From Symsagittifera roscoffensis (taxonomy: Eukaryota > Xenacoelomorpha > Acoela > Convolutidae), in assembly GCF_963678635.1 (NCBI RefSeq), contig NW_026971259.1:1-59676 (forward strand): a DNA stretch of 59,676 bases. The letters are read 5' to 3'. The translations under genes were made by a program, and so were the position numbers. This document shows positions 8,489 to 18,606 of this stretch, one piece after another. The notes below the pieces were generated by a model that made no database searches, was not told the origin of the DNA, and saw only the letters and a list, made by a program, of their open reading frames with translations. How positions within the stretch are numbered: the stretch's first letter is position 1; the number at the start of each line of letters is the position of its first letter.

Positions 8489-11400
8489 TTAAAGCTGTTT
8501 TTGAAATTCGACTTTCTTTAATATTTTAGATTGTGGAATGAATGTTTTATAGTTTTTACGTGGTTGATTTCTAAGTCGTGATGACTCTCTATGTTCTGAT
8601 TTGTCGATTTGTTCTTGAGGTATTTTTTTTTCTGTCATTTTTCTATTTTTTCTTTCTTTTTGTGGTGTATTTTGATCTAGCTTTTTTGTGTTGTTTTTTG
8701 TTGTAGTTGATTTTTTATTTTGGTTTTCGAGGTGAATGTCATTTTGTTCCTTTGTTTTATTTTCCGTATGTGGGTAATTTTGAATAACTTTTAAACCTGT
8801 GAAAGAATACAATTGAGTTAGTTCGCGTAGTGCGTATTCTTTTGGGTAATAGGGTAATAGGTTGTTTCGATGTTGAACAATTTCTTTTTGTTCTGAGTCG
8901 GTGATTTTATATGTGACATCAGTGGGTTTGGCAATTATTTGGTATGGTCCTTTACGAAGGGGCTGTAATTTTTTAGAAATTCCTTTTTGAGTGTTAAAAT
9001 TGGGTATTAAAACAAATGTTCCAATTTTTAAATCGGAGGCTGGTGTAAAGCGTGAATTTATTTGTTCATTAATGTTTTGCCTTTGTAACAACTTTTTTGT
9101 TACTCTTTGGTAAATTTCATTGTGTTTTTTATCTCTGTTTAAAATCCATTCGGTGTGTGTACCGGAGGCTAATTTAAGAATTTGTGGGTGATGAAAATGA
9201 TCTTCATCGTGTGTGTGTAGAGGTAGATTATAACAAATTGAGTCTTTATTCGGTTGACAATAACTTTGTGCATTTTTATGAGAGTTTGCTGTAAACATAA
9301 TCGGTTTGCGTGGCTTTTGATTAAAAACCATTTCATATGGTGACATTCCTAGAGTTGTCGTGATTTGTGAATTATATGCTAAGGGAAATAGTTTTACATC
9401 TGCTGACCATTCGGTATATCTTGTATCATTTCCATTGATGATACATCTAAGATATTCTTGTAGTGAACGGTTCATACCTTCGACTAATCCGTTTGTCCAA
9501 GGTGCGTGAGATGTACGTGGTTTGTGTTTGATGTTATATAGATGACATAATGTGATGATTTCATTATTTATGAATTCTGTACCATTGTCTGTAACTAAAA
9601 TTTCTGGTAGTCCGAATTTAGCTATCCAGTGTTCATAGAGTGTTGTGTAAGCGTAATAAGCGTTACAATGTGGTACTGGGTTAAGTGCTACATAATGTGT
9701 AAACGCGTCAACAATTACCATAATGTAGGAGTTTCCTTCGGATGAGGGTGAAATTGGTCCTTTTGTATCAAATGAAATACGGTGGTTAAAGTACAAACTT
9801 TGTCCTTTGAAATCTTGTTTTTGAGCTATTTGTTTTTGATTTGGATAAGCTTTATTTAGCTGACATACTATACAATCATTGCATAGTACTTTTATCCAAA
9901 TTGGTGCATTTGGAAAATAAAAGTTTTGTATGAAATTTGAATATGTTTTCTCTGATCCAGAGTGTCCTTTAATGTTTTGTGTATGTGAAATATTAAAAGC
10001 TATAAGAATCATACTTAGAGGGAGACAGGGAACTGTAGATTCATTTAATTTGTATTCTAGAAGATCTGTGTTTTCGTTAATTGTTGTATTATTAAATTTT
10101 CGAAAATATCGGAGGAGTGTTTTATTTCCTAAAATAGTTGTATCTGCCTTGACGGGTTTAGTTTTATATTTGTGCCATGATTTTAGTTGTCTAATTACTG
10201 GGTCAAGATTTTGATATTGTTTCAAAGTATTAATTGTACTTTTATCTGTTGGGGGGAGAAAAATGTTTTCTATTTCTAATTTAAATAAAGGAATTGTATC
10301 AAGTGGGTCATGGAGGTCAAAAACTTGATTTATTGTGTATTTTGAATCGTTTGTTTGTGGTCCTGATAAATTTATTTTATCAGTTAGGTTTTCTTTTTCA
10401 ATTAATGGAAAAAGGTCTTTTTTGTGCGGGTGTTGTTTTACTCTTTTTTGTTGGGTGTTATTTTTTATCCATTGTGAGTATGGAATTGGTTTGAAAGTTG
10501 ATGTTCCAAGTAGATCAACTTCGTAGTGGTTATTTTGGCAATCTAAATAAAGTGGGAAGTGTTGTAAATTGTTTATCTGTGATTGTTCAACGTCAGTTTT
10601 TACTGCATATTTGCATTCTAGTCGGGGTGATGTTTCGTTTTCTGCAAGGTAGAATTTTATATTTTTGGGTATTTCTACTGTAGTTTTACGTGTAAGTAAT
10701 TCAGGTGGTGTATTTCGACTTAAAGTGTCTGGTAATGCAAGATTCTTTCCTGCTGTCCAAACTATATGTAAGTTTGGGAATTTCATTAGAATTAATTGAA
10801 ATCTATAAACTCGATGATTTGGATTGGATTTTTGTGTAAAGAGAAAAATGATTGGTTTGTGATCTGTAAATAGAACTGTTGGATGTTTTGATCCAAGTAT
10901 CAGAAATTCATATTCTGTTAGTGTATATATTATGGCTGTACATTCTCTCATTAGAGTTGAGAGTCGTAGCTCTGCTTGAGTGAATAATCGAGAATTTGCT
11001 GATATAAGATTCATTTTGTTTGTGCCATTGTGTGATTGTAATAATGCTGCGCCGATGCCAAAATTCGAAGCATCGCACATTGCATAGAATGGTTGATTTG
11101 GATCTGGAATTGTATTCGAAATTTGTTCAGTTAGGAGTTTTTCAATTTCTTCAAATCGTGCTTGATGTTCTGTGTTCCATTCAAAATTATTTTGTAGTCT
11201 AAATATATTATAGAATGGTCTTAGGTATAATTGCATTTTATAGACATATTTGCTTAAAAAGTTTAACATTCCAAGGAATTCTTGGATTTTCTTTTTGTTT
11301 GTTGGTGGTTGGAGTTTTTGAATAGCATCAATGCATGATTTTAATGGAGTGATTGTTTTTCTTTCTATATTATGTCCTAAGAATTTAATTCGTGTTAAAA

Positions 11401-12154
11401 AGAAGTGTGATTTATCGGGGGCGGCCTTCAGATTTTCGTTCTGAAGTATTTTGTGATAGTTTTCTAAGACATTGAACATTTCTTCTTTTGTTTGTGATTG
11501 CATAAAAACATCGTCTAAATAAGTGATTGCGTTTTTCTTGAGTATTAGTGGTCTAAAAATTTTGCTCATAAAAGCTGAAAATGCTGCTGGTCCTATGGAT
11601 ATTCCATAGAATAGGCGGTTGAATTCATATTGCTGATTTCCAATAACAAATTGTGTTAAGCGTCGCGATTGTTCATCTAGTGGCATTTGATTATATGTAC
11701 TATTCATATCTGCGGTTGTAAAGTATTTTCCGTTTATTTTTGTTAAAATAACTTGTATTGGTTCAATAGGCCAATTGCATTTTGATTCGTCTATTAGTGA
11801 ATTAAGGTGTCTAGCGTCTAGAACTATTTTTAATGATTCTCCTTTTGCTAGGATGATAACAGGGTTGATAAATGTGTTACCTTTTGGTTGTTCTTTTTTG
11901 TTTACCGGTGAGATAATATTGTATTGTTCTAAAATATCGAGTAATCTGTTTACTTTATCATGTAAGTGAATTGGTACTTTACTTGCTCTTTGTTTTTTGA
12001 AAACTGCGTCAGGTTTTAGTGGAAGGTGTAGTGATGAGCTGATTTTGCCAACATCAAATTTAGATGTTGCATAGAGTGATGAATATTTTATTAGCTGTTT
12101 GGCTAATTTATCAAATTCGTCTTGTGTTATTTGTGAATGTTGAAAGTTAAACAT
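8489..12154 (-). CDS. pol: Pol polyprotein: reverse transcriptase, RNase H, integrase (1221 codons, open)
   Basis: The reverse transcriptase occupies roughly residues 60-300, with the catalytic YLDD near residue 213 (about 11515). RNase H follows, with CDASNFGIGAAL near residue 360, then the RECTAIIYTL Glu and the LFTDHKP Asp. Integrase has a zinc-binding HX6H...CX2C region, then ISFDTKGP (D), VTDNGTEF (D) and GLVEGMN (E), with exactly 35 residues between the last D and E. A GPY/F-like LRKGPYQIIAK module lies near residue 1060, and the C-terminal tail is Lys/Glu-rich. No chromodomain is visible. The frame is uninterrupted and all catalytic residues I can check are present. It makes and integrates the cDNA copy of the element. 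Upstream, 12164-12538 is in the same frame and separated only by one TAG. Confidence 0.93.
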   Translation of the reverse strand: MFNFQHSQITQDEFDKLAKQLIKYSSLYATSKFDVGKISSSLHLPLKPDAVFKKQRASKVPIHLHDKVNRLLDILEQYNIISPVNKKEQPKGNTFINPVIILAKGESLKIVLDARHLNSLIDESKCNWPIEPIQVILTKINGKYFTTADMNSTYNQMPLDEQSRRLTQFVIGNQQYEFNRLFYGISIGPAAFSAFMSKIFRPLILKKNAITYLDDVFMQSQTKEEMFNVLENYHKILQNENLKAAPDKSHFFLTRIKFLGHNIERKTITPLKSCIDAIQKLQPPTNKKKIQEFLGMLNFLSKYVYKMQLYLRPFYNIFRLQNNFEWNTEHQARFEEIEKLLTEQISNTIPDPNQPFYAMCDASNFGIGAALLQSHNGTNKMNLISANSRLFTQAELRLSTLMRECTAIIYTLTEYEFLILGSKHPTVLFTDHKPIIFLFTQKSNPNHRVYRFQLILMKFPNLHIVWTAGKNLALPDTLSRNTPPELLTRKTTVEIPKNIKFYLAENETSPRLECKYAVKTDVEQSQINNLQHFPLYLDCQNNHYEVDLLGTSTFKPIPYSQWIKNNTQQKRVKQHPHKKDLFPLIEKENLTDKINLSGPQTNDSKYTINQVFDLHDPLDTIPLFKLEIENIFLPPTDKSTINTLKQYQNLDPVIRQLKSWHKYKTKPVKADTTILGNKTLLRYFRKFNNTTINENTDLLEYKLNESTVPCLPLSMILIAFNISHTQNIKGHSGSEKTYSNFIQNFYFPNAPIWIKVLCNDCIVCQLNKAYPNQKQIAQKQDFKGQSLYFNHRISFDTKGPISPSSEGNSYIMVIVDAFTHYVALNPVPHCNAYYAYTTLYEHWIAKFGLPEILVTDNGTEFINNEIITLCHLYNIKHKPRTSHAPWTNGLVEGMNRSLQEYLRCIINGNDTRYTEWSADVKLFPLAYNSQITTTLGMSPYEMVFNQKPRKPIMFTANSHKNAQSYCQPNKDSICYNLPLHTHDEDHFHHPQILKLASGTHTEWILNRDKKHNEIYQRVTKKLLQRQNINEQINSRFTPASDLKIGTFVLIPNFNTQKGISKKLQPLRKGPYQIIAKPTDVTYKITDSEQKEIVQHRNNLLPYYPKEYALRELTQLYSFTGLKVIQNYPHTENKTKEQNDIHLENQNKKSTTTKNNTKKLDQNTPQKERKNRKMTEKKIPQEQIDKSEHRESSRLRNQPRKNYKTFIPQSKILKKVEFQKQL

Positions 12155-12163
12155 TGTTAAAAA

Positions 12164-12538
12164 CTACTGTTGAGTCTCTGTGTAGTTACTTATGTTGAAT
12201 GTAGGTTTGAAATATGGAGTTTTTGTGAAATAATCTGTATTTCTTTTTTCATTACTTATTATTTTATTTATGGATAATTCTTCATTAAGAATTGTGGATT
12301 GACAAATATCTAATAATTGGAGTATATTATTTACGCGGTATTCTTTTTCGTGTATTGGTGATATCGTAGCGTTGGTTTCGCAATAGCCTAAAAGTCCTAA
12401 AGGTAATGTTACTTGATAGGGTGTATTGTTGTATACATGTAGAGATATAATATCTGAATTCGAGTTTTTCAAATATTTTATGGATGAGATTGTGATTTTG
12501 AAAAACTTATGGATAGGTTTGAATTCAAAGTCTGACAT
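12164..12538 (-). CDS. Linker segment between protease and reverse transcriptase (N-terminal part of pol)
   Basis: A 124-codon frame, in the same reading frame as the 1221-codon pol frame and ending in TAG (12164-12166), ten bases before that ORF's ATG. In copy 2 the equivalent codon is a sense codon, so the stop is either a mutation in copy 1 or a leaky stop. The segment has a small beta-like region (NNTPYQVTLPLGLLGYCE) and ends in FKPTFNISN. I read it as the protease-RT connector that many Ty3/gypsy Pol proteins carry. It is not a known separate enzyme. Confidence 0.6.
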   Translation of the reverse strand: MSDFEFKPIHKFFKITISSIKYLKNSNSDIISLHVYNNTPYQVTLPLGLLGYCETNATISPIHEKEYRVNNILQLLDICQSTILNEELSINKIISNEKRNTDYFTKTPYFKPTFNISNYTETQQ

Positions 12539-12740
12539 ATAGAATTGTTGTTTATTTTGTTTTTTATCATATTGGTAAACTTGTTTTATTGAAAAATTAT
12601 ATATGTTTCCTGATAGTGGTTTCAGGTGTTTTTTTGTTGGTTATATATTGGATAAAATTTTGAAAAGAATGGTGGTTGTTTGTTTAATCTTTGGAAAAAT
12701 GTTAGGGATGTGTCTTTTGTTTTTGTGTATTTATCTTTGA
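12539..12740 (-). other. Protease-pol junction, copy 1
   Basis: About 200 bp between the protease stop and the first ATG of the linker frame. The protease and linker are in different frames here. The linker frame is open upstream to about 12640, so a frameshift (programmed or mutational) would be needed to join them. Confidence 0.35.
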
Positions 12741-13367
12741 TTAGTATTTACTGTTTAAGATGTTGATTGTTGGTATATATTTAGAGATAAATGGTATTCC
12801 TATGATATTGTGTTTAATTTCAGTGATATGAAATATTTGTTTAAATGTTTTATTTAAAATTTTATTCTGCTCCATTGTTCTTGTGGGGAGAAGAAATAAT
12901 TGAATTTTTCCATAGTTTACCAATGTTGATCCTTGTGCTGTTGCTAGTTTACTGGAGGTTTCAAGAGGTGTTAATTTTGGGTGTAATGTTTTTATCTCAT
13001 TCCATGTGGGAATGTTTATTATGTTTGATTCTGCTCCTGAATCAATTAAAAAATCAATTTCAAGATCTGGTGGTTGAAATTCTTTGTTTCTTGGACTTTC
13101 TAAAAGAAATGGTATTGTCCAAATTTTTTCTTTAGGTTGTTCTTTTTGTATATTTTGATAGATGTGATTTGTATTCAAGCATTTTGTTTTGTCGTTTTCA
13201 TTGGATTGGTTTGTAGTGTTGATTTCGTTAGTTTCTTGTGCCGTTTGTGTGGAATGGATGGGTTCAATATAATAATTGTGAAGTAGTTCTAATTGATTTT
13301 CATATATATGTGATGAAAAAGGTTGTTCATATATAATAAGTTCGTAGTCATTTTCGACTGCTATCAT
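12741..13367 (-). CDS. pro: Aspartic protease domain
   Basis: The 208-codon frame contains the catalytic DSGAES (13026-13043) in the setting EIDFLIDSGAESNIINIP, and farther on HNIIGIPFISKY, the hydrophobic-Gly motif that precedes the C-terminal strand of retropepsins. The N-terminal 100 residues are polar and linker-like. It cleaves the Gag and Pol polyproteins during maturation (family role). The frame is open upstream of the first Met. In copy 2 the protease frame is the same as the Gag C-terminal frame, so Gag and protease were probably one reading frame, now split in copy 1 by changes between 13368 and 13892. Confidence 0.85.
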   Translation of the reverse strand: MIAVENDYELIIYEQPFSSHIYENQLELLHNYYIEPIHSTQTAQETNEINTTNQSNENDKTKCLNTNHIYQNIQKEQPKEKIWTIPFLLESPRNKEFQPPDLEIDFLIDSGAESNIINIPTWNEIKTLHPKLTPLETSSKLATAQGSTLVNYGKIQLFLLPTRTMEQNKILNKTFKQIFHITEIKHNIIGIPFISKYIPTINILNSKY

Positions 13368-16300
13368 ATTTATGGAGGTAGTGTTTTCTGTATCACTTTC
13401 TGAATCTGATGATTCACAGTTTATTTGATTCAGTTGTAGCTCGTTATTTGCTGTGTCATCAATACCTGGGGGGTCTGATGTTGTTTCTGGATTTGATTGT
13501 ACTTGATTTATATTTCTTTGATGTTTAGGTGTACTACTTCTGTGGCGATTATTAGAATTATTATAATGGTTATTATTCCTGTGTGGTGATTGGGAATAAT
13601 TTCTATAACGATTATTATAACTTGAATGTCGATTTTGTGAATTATTTTGTGATCTGTTTTGATAATTATTGTTTGGTCTGTTATAGTTTGATCTATTATA
13701 TGAGTTATTCCTTGATCGATTGTTCGGGTAATTCTGGTTTCGTTGTTTGAATAACTTCTATTTCGATTATTGGAGTAGTTTCTATTTCTATTGTATGATG
13801 AGTTTCGTGATTGATTGTTTGGATAGTAATTATTCCTTGATTGGGAATTAGATCTAGAAACAAATTGTGTTGTGTTCGAATTTGATTTGGATTAGTTATT
13901 TCGACTATTTGGTCTATTGTAATGATTTTGTGACAAATTTTGTGTATTTCTTCGTTCTGGTGATCTTCCTCTATAACTTGAGTTATATGGTGATTGATTT
14001 CTCGTGTAGTTGGTATTGTTCGGAAGTGGTTTTCCTGAACTGTTGTTGCTGTATACATTTTTGTTCGGTAGATTTTGATCTTTCTTCATGTATTGGTAGA
14101 ATGATTTATTCGGTTCTTTATATTTTTGAGGTTTGTTTTGATTGTCCTGTTGTTTTTGTCTACATTCAGAAATACTATGTCCGTATCGTCGGCAATAATT
14201 ACACCATTTTTTGAAAGATGGTTTGCCTTTAAAGTTTGGGTGTTTTTCGTAATTATTGAGTATTTCAGTGATTTTTTCAACGAGGTCTGTATCTGATTCC
14301 TGTATATTATTGATATTTGTGGTATTTGTTTCAATTCGGTTAACATATTGTAATTTCTGATTTTCTGTTTCTTCAAGTTTCATTGTGATTTCCGCTTGCT
14401 CTAGCTTGTCTACTAGTTTTCGAAAATCTAAATCGGGCTCTCGAATTGAGGAGGGATGGGATGCTCTCTTTTTTATTGCTATTTTCCTTAATTGAGGTGT
14501 TAAGGTCATCATTAAGATTTCTGTCATTTTTGTGTTTTTATAATCGTGTGTTTTTAATGAATATGCTTTTTGAACTAGTGTTTCGATACGTACTGCTAAT
14601 TGTTTGATGGTTTCATTTGGTAATCTGCGAATTTCATTACATAAAACTCTTTGTTGTTGTTTGTTTCTTTCGGAGTCAAACATTTTTGAAAATTCTTGTG
14701 TAAATCTCTTCCAATTTGATTTTATTTCTATAGGCATACTGAAAACCATTTTTGGGCTGCGCCGTCTAGGGTTGTCTGTATCAACGCTGTGCGTCGATGT
14801 ATCCAGTTTTGATGTAGTGGCGTATTAATTGGTTCAGGTCCTATATTTAAAATTAAATTTGCTGTTACTGCATTTAAATAATCTTCTACAGAATATTCAG
14901 GGTCTGTTCCTGTGAATACCATTAATGGTTTGTTTCATGTTATTGATGATCCACCCATAAGGTATGGATTCATTGTCATTTGTAATGATTCTGCTGCATT
15001 TGGCATTTGTGAAAAATTAGAAAGTTGATTTTTTGTTATTTCGTGTTGTTGAAGATAATATGGAAGTGGGATTTCATTTTGCATTTGTGTTGGTTGATAT
15101 GAGTGTGTAATCATTGGGTTTTGTGGCTGAATTGGTTGAAAAGATTGTGTATTAATTGGGTTTTGCATTTGTATTGGTTGTTGATTTTGTGTATCTATCT
15201 GGTGTGGAGAAAAATTTCTATGATGTGTATATGGTTTCTGCATTCCTTGTCCGCGATATTCTTGGGTATATGGTGCAAATATATCTGGTTGTAAATGATC
15301 ATCATCAGAGGATAGGTCATCCGTTTGATGAGGTGCTTGTTTTTTATTTTTATTCTGTTGAAAGAATGGGTAATTTTCACTATGATCCTGTGGAGGATGT
15401 GGATTAGCTTGAAAATTTACTGAATTGGTTGTTGCCATTGGATTATTCCAATATCGAGATCTGATTTGGTTATTATTATTATTTTGTGGAGGATAGTTTG
15501 TTTTTGATGAATGTGTATAATTATAATTATGTTCCGCAAAATTGTTTCTTGTGAATGTTCTGCGTGTTTTTGACGGTATTGTCATGGGTCTATATGTTTG
15601 GTAATCCATTTGTGAATATTTTGGAGCAACCGAAGGTTTAACGGTTGATTGTAAGGTTACCTGTGCTAGCGAAGTGTTTGTATTTCTTGGTGTTGTTAAA
15701 TTTGGACGTATTGGTGAAATACTTTGTTGTGTAGTTGTTGTTGTTTGGACAATTTCTTCATTTATGAAGTGTGATGGTGTCTGAATATCTTGTTGAGTGA
15801 GATTTCTAGTTCCATTAAGGTTTTCATTGTGTATGACGGTCGAATTTAAACTGTTATTTCGAGTATCAGGTAAAAATGTATTGTAATTTAATGGTGTTGC
15901 GTCAATGGTTAATTGTACTACTCTTACATAATCTCTTATATAAGATATTGTACTTATTGCTTGACTTGCAATTGATTGTGGGATATTTATAAATGCATAA
16001 TGAGACCATTCGGGGTCCCAAACGTAGTCTGACTGTTCTGTGATGGCGGTATCATCGTTTGAATTTTGAGGTCTAAAATTTTTTCTTGCTTGTGAAATTA
16101 AATCTATATTATGTGTGAAATAATCTATTATAAACCATGCCAAAATTTTTTGTAAGTCATGTTTTGTATGTTGTGAAACTTCATCTTTAGTGAAATTTTC
16201 TTTAATTATATTTAGAAAAGATGAAAATAGTGTGATTTCATGTCGTACCCTTATATGTTTAGATGTCTCTGTCGGTGAGACATTTGAGATTGGGATTTCG

Positions 16301-16734
16301 TTTTCTAATATTGAGATATAACTATATATTATTGCAAAAACTTCATTAGTAACTATGGAGTTTGCTCTTTGTGAGTTATGATATTGTATGCTTTTTATAT
16401 ATTCTGAGAATACTTTTGAAAATTCTAAATCAAGGTCGTCTGTTTGAATTACATATTTGCGGTGATTCGGGTTTGGTGAGGTGAATTCTATGGTGTAGAT
16501 TCCGTAGTGTTGTGTTAGATTACATATATATTTCAGATAGTGATCAATAATTTGTCTTTTGATTTTTACATCTGGGAACTCTGTTTTACATGGGCTGATT
16601 CCGGGTTCAAACAAATTTAGTAGTAAATTCTTGCAAAGTATGTGCTGTCCTCTATCATTGGGTGCATCTACGAGGAAGGGGAAGATATCGTCATCATCTG
16701 GACTATCTTCACTTGGAGTGTGTGTGTGGCTCAT
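13368..16734 (-). pseudogene. gag: Gag polyprotein gene of copy 1, broken
   Basis: Begins at 16734 with an acidic N-terminus (SEDSPDDDD). About 230 residues of folded character follow, then a long Gln/Asn/Pro/Thr-rich stretch to 14935. A retrotransposon-Gag capsid-like region follows: YSVEDYLNAVTANL, HRRTALIQTTLDGAAQKWF, then a charged helical part. A CCHC zinc knuckle (C-X2-C-X4-H-X4-C, 14162-14203) comes next, then an Arg/Asn/Ser-rich tail. Breaks: a TGA at 14935-14937, a one-base frame change near 14730-14750, a TAA at 13892-13894, and indels beyond. The intact form would exceed 900 residues, far longer than a typical Gag, because of the N-terminal extension of about 600 residues. Its role is particle assembly and RNA binding. 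Confidence 0.85.
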
Positions 16735-17166
16735 TTTTTCGTTTAATGACTGTTAATAGGTAATTATCGATGTGTCTAATTGGTTGATTCCAGTTATATA
16801 AGTGTACTGGTTTGTGTTTATATTGCTTTTTATTCGTCTTTTTCCTCTTTTTGATGAATTTGAAGTTGTTTCTGAGTCGGAAAAATATAATTGATTGTGA
16901 ATGGGACAATTTTTATCAATTGATTCTTTTAATTTATAAAGTTCGTCTAAATTGCTGACTTCTGATTCTGAAAATGCGTTTCTGTTTTTGGAAAATCTTT
17001 TTCGTGTGATTTGTCTTTGTTTGTTTATTATTTTGTTCTTTTTAGTGTTTGTCGTTTTGTTCTAATATATCCAACTGTTTGTGTGTGAGGTGTGATTACA
17101 AGGTCGTATTTTTTGTTATCTATTTCACAGTTGTGTAGAACGATTGTTTGTTTGTTTCCTGTTTCA
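16709..17166 (-). pseudogene. Basic ORF upstream of Gag, copy 1, truncated and frameshifted
   Basis: Homologous to the intact 155-codon frame at 34372-34839. The 5' part with the start codon is lost in a deletion whose junction is near 17166, and at least two indels (near 16835 and 17035) shift the frame. Confidence 0.75.
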
Positions 17167-17465
17167 AGGGTTGGAGAATAGTAAATCGATCCACAAGGTT
17201 CAGGTATAATTAGAACGCGAGTAGTTCGTTAGATACTATTTTAAACTTACTAAGTCTAAGATTTATCCTGGGTCTTGATAAGAGGAGGGTTCAAGTGAAG
17301 GATGAATAACCGAAGTTCTTCACTGTTTATCCTAATTTGAATGGTTAGTTTTGTTGAAAAATTTCTATTAGTCTTGGGTTTTTTGAAAGGGTTGGATAGT
17401 GAATCGACGTTTGAGGTCGTTAGACACTAGCTAAGTGGGTGGGGGAGAACAAAATTGTTCTTTTT

Positions 17466-17490
17466 GATCCAAGGATAGGCCTTGATGATC
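17466..17490 (-). other. Leader stem-loop 1, copy 1
   Basis: Inverted repeat: outer GATC/GATC and inner CAAGG/CCTTG around a 5-nt loop. The same structure recurs 60 nt away. Confidence 0.5.
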
Positions 17491-17525
17491 AAGTTTTAAA
17501 TTTAATTAAATAGAAACTGAATTAA

Positions 17526-17550
17526 GATCCAAGGATAAGCCTTGATGATC
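17526..17550 (-). other. Leader stem-loop 2, copy 1
   Basis: Second copy of the same hairpin, with identical GATC and CAAGG/CCTTG arms and a one-base loop difference. Confidence 0.5.
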
Positions 17551-18183
17551 TGGTTTTAAATTTAAGTGATTTTAAGTTTAAAATGATTTAAATTTGTTTA
17601 AGAAAAAGATTTAGTTTTTTTATGATGTTAGTGAGCTTATGAGTGCTGTTATGTTTTAGGTGATGAAGCTGGGACAATTTGATGATTTATGATTACTAAC
17701 AGTTTATTGTCATGCTACTAATTTTTATTTTGATTTTCAATAAATATTTTCCAAACATGTTTTATAGAATACTGCAGAATTTTAGAAAAACGATTTGAGA
17801 TCTTTTTATCAATCGTTATTGTATATTAATATTTTGTTTAGCGCCTGAAATGATCATGAAGATTGACTTCAAGATTTAAGTTTGCAAATGAAAATCTAAA
17901 TTCATTGCTAATAAGATTCTAAATATAAAAGTTTGTGTTGGCTTTTGCCGTACTATCATATAACTATTTGGTAAGTTTCTACTTTGTCGTATGTCGTCTC
18001 TGGTTCGAGGTCTTCTTCCAATTCCGGGTAGTTCTCTTATCGTTCGGAATATTGGCTTTGACCTATTGAGTCGTAGAGACATTTCGATTAAATTATCGTC
18101 GTGTAACATTTTAAAAATGTTTTGTCTAAATTCTAATCTATGTTTGGTTAATTCTAAGCTATTAAAGTCTTGTTCGAGACTTA

Positions 18184-18194
18184 TGGTCGCACCA
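18184..18194 (-). other. Primer binding site of copy 1
   Basis: The plus strand reads TGGTCGCACCA, ending in CCA two bases before the LTR TG (18197), so the element RNA has TGGTGCGACCA just after the 5' LTR, complementary to a tRNA 3' end. Farther out, the plus strand has GTTCGAGAC, like a tRNA T-loop. I cannot name the tRNA. Confidence 0.7.
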
Positions 18195-18196
18195 GA

Positions 18197-18606
18197 TGAG
18201 TTAGGTCCGATGTGGTTAACTCATAGAGTAATTTCGGATAGGGTACACCGTCTGCTCGTCACGCTATCTTATTTTCGGCCGGATAGATTCGTGCAACTTC
18301 TTAGTCTAATACCGATCCTAATCTTACTCTTATACTATCTAGTCTCAGGGTGTTTAACTAGTATCTGCTAGGCTCAATAGATCTAGGGTATACTGGTTTA
18401 TTGCGGCTGTTGAAGTCTTCTTGGAGAGTCAACTAATTTCTAAGATAAATTCAAATCTCTCTGGTGCTGAAATTACAAGTAATTCCAGCACTTACAAATA
18501 AGTGGGTTGTTAGTTTGATGGATCATGATTGGTTAATATTAAATACTTTACAGTGGTAAAATATCTAATTTATCCAATCATAAAATGTAGTTTAGATCAG
18601 GTTCCA
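18197..18606 (-). repeat. LTR B, shared by copies 1 and 2
   Basis: 410 bp, plus strand TGAGTTAGG...GGTTCCA. It serves as 5' LTR of copy 1 and 3' LTR of copy 2. On the element strand it has an AT-rich promoter-like start, a conserved hairpin (18464-18491) and an AATAAA signal in the GCAATAAACC context. It differs from LTR A at about 4 of 350 positions and from LTR C at about 16 of 410. Confidence 0.93.
18464..18491 (-). other. Conserved LTR stem-loop, LTR B copy
   Basis: Plus-strand arms GTGCTGAAATTAC and GTAATTCCAGCAC around AA. In the element RNA every arm position pairs, with one G-U wobble. Confidence 0.65.

Larger units (their letters stand above)
17167..18183 (-). other. 5' leader of copy 1
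   Basis: Noncoding DNA between the primer site and the first ORF. It contains two imperfect repeats beginning GGGTTGGA with a nearby ATCGA (near 17169 and 17391) and the twin stem-loops at 17466-17550. A third such repeat, present in copy 2 near 34943, is lost here in a deletion of about 225 bp. By position this is the expected place for packaging and dimer signals. Confidence 0.5.
1..18606 (-). mobile_element. Ty3/gypsy-type env-bearing LTR retroelement, copy 1 (left end cut by the window)
   Basis: Bounded by LTR A (1-350, first 60 bp outside the window) and LTR B (18197-18606), with the body at 351-18196. All main ORFs read on the minus strand in the order basic ORF, Gag, protease, RT-RNase H-integrase, two membrane ORFs, proline-rich ORF, envelope, 602-codon ORF. 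That domain order, a YLDD reverse transcriptase and a GPY/F-type integrase tail place it with Ty3/gypsy elements and retroviruses (family knowledge). LTRs A and B differ at about 4 of 350 positions by hand count, so the insertion is fairly young, and pol is still open for 1221 codons. Gag and env are interrupted. At about 18.7 kb it is roughly twice the usual size of its class. Confidence 0.9.

Noticed and set aside
8489-9050. Chromodomain at the integrase C-terminus
   Set aside because: After the GPY/F module the tail is Lys/Glu-rich low complexity without the aromatic-cage pattern.
8489-12154. Copia or BEL/Pao assignment
   Set aside because: Integrase follows RNase H (not Copia), and YLDD with a D35E integrase and GPY/F module fits Ty3/gypsy better than BEL/Pao.
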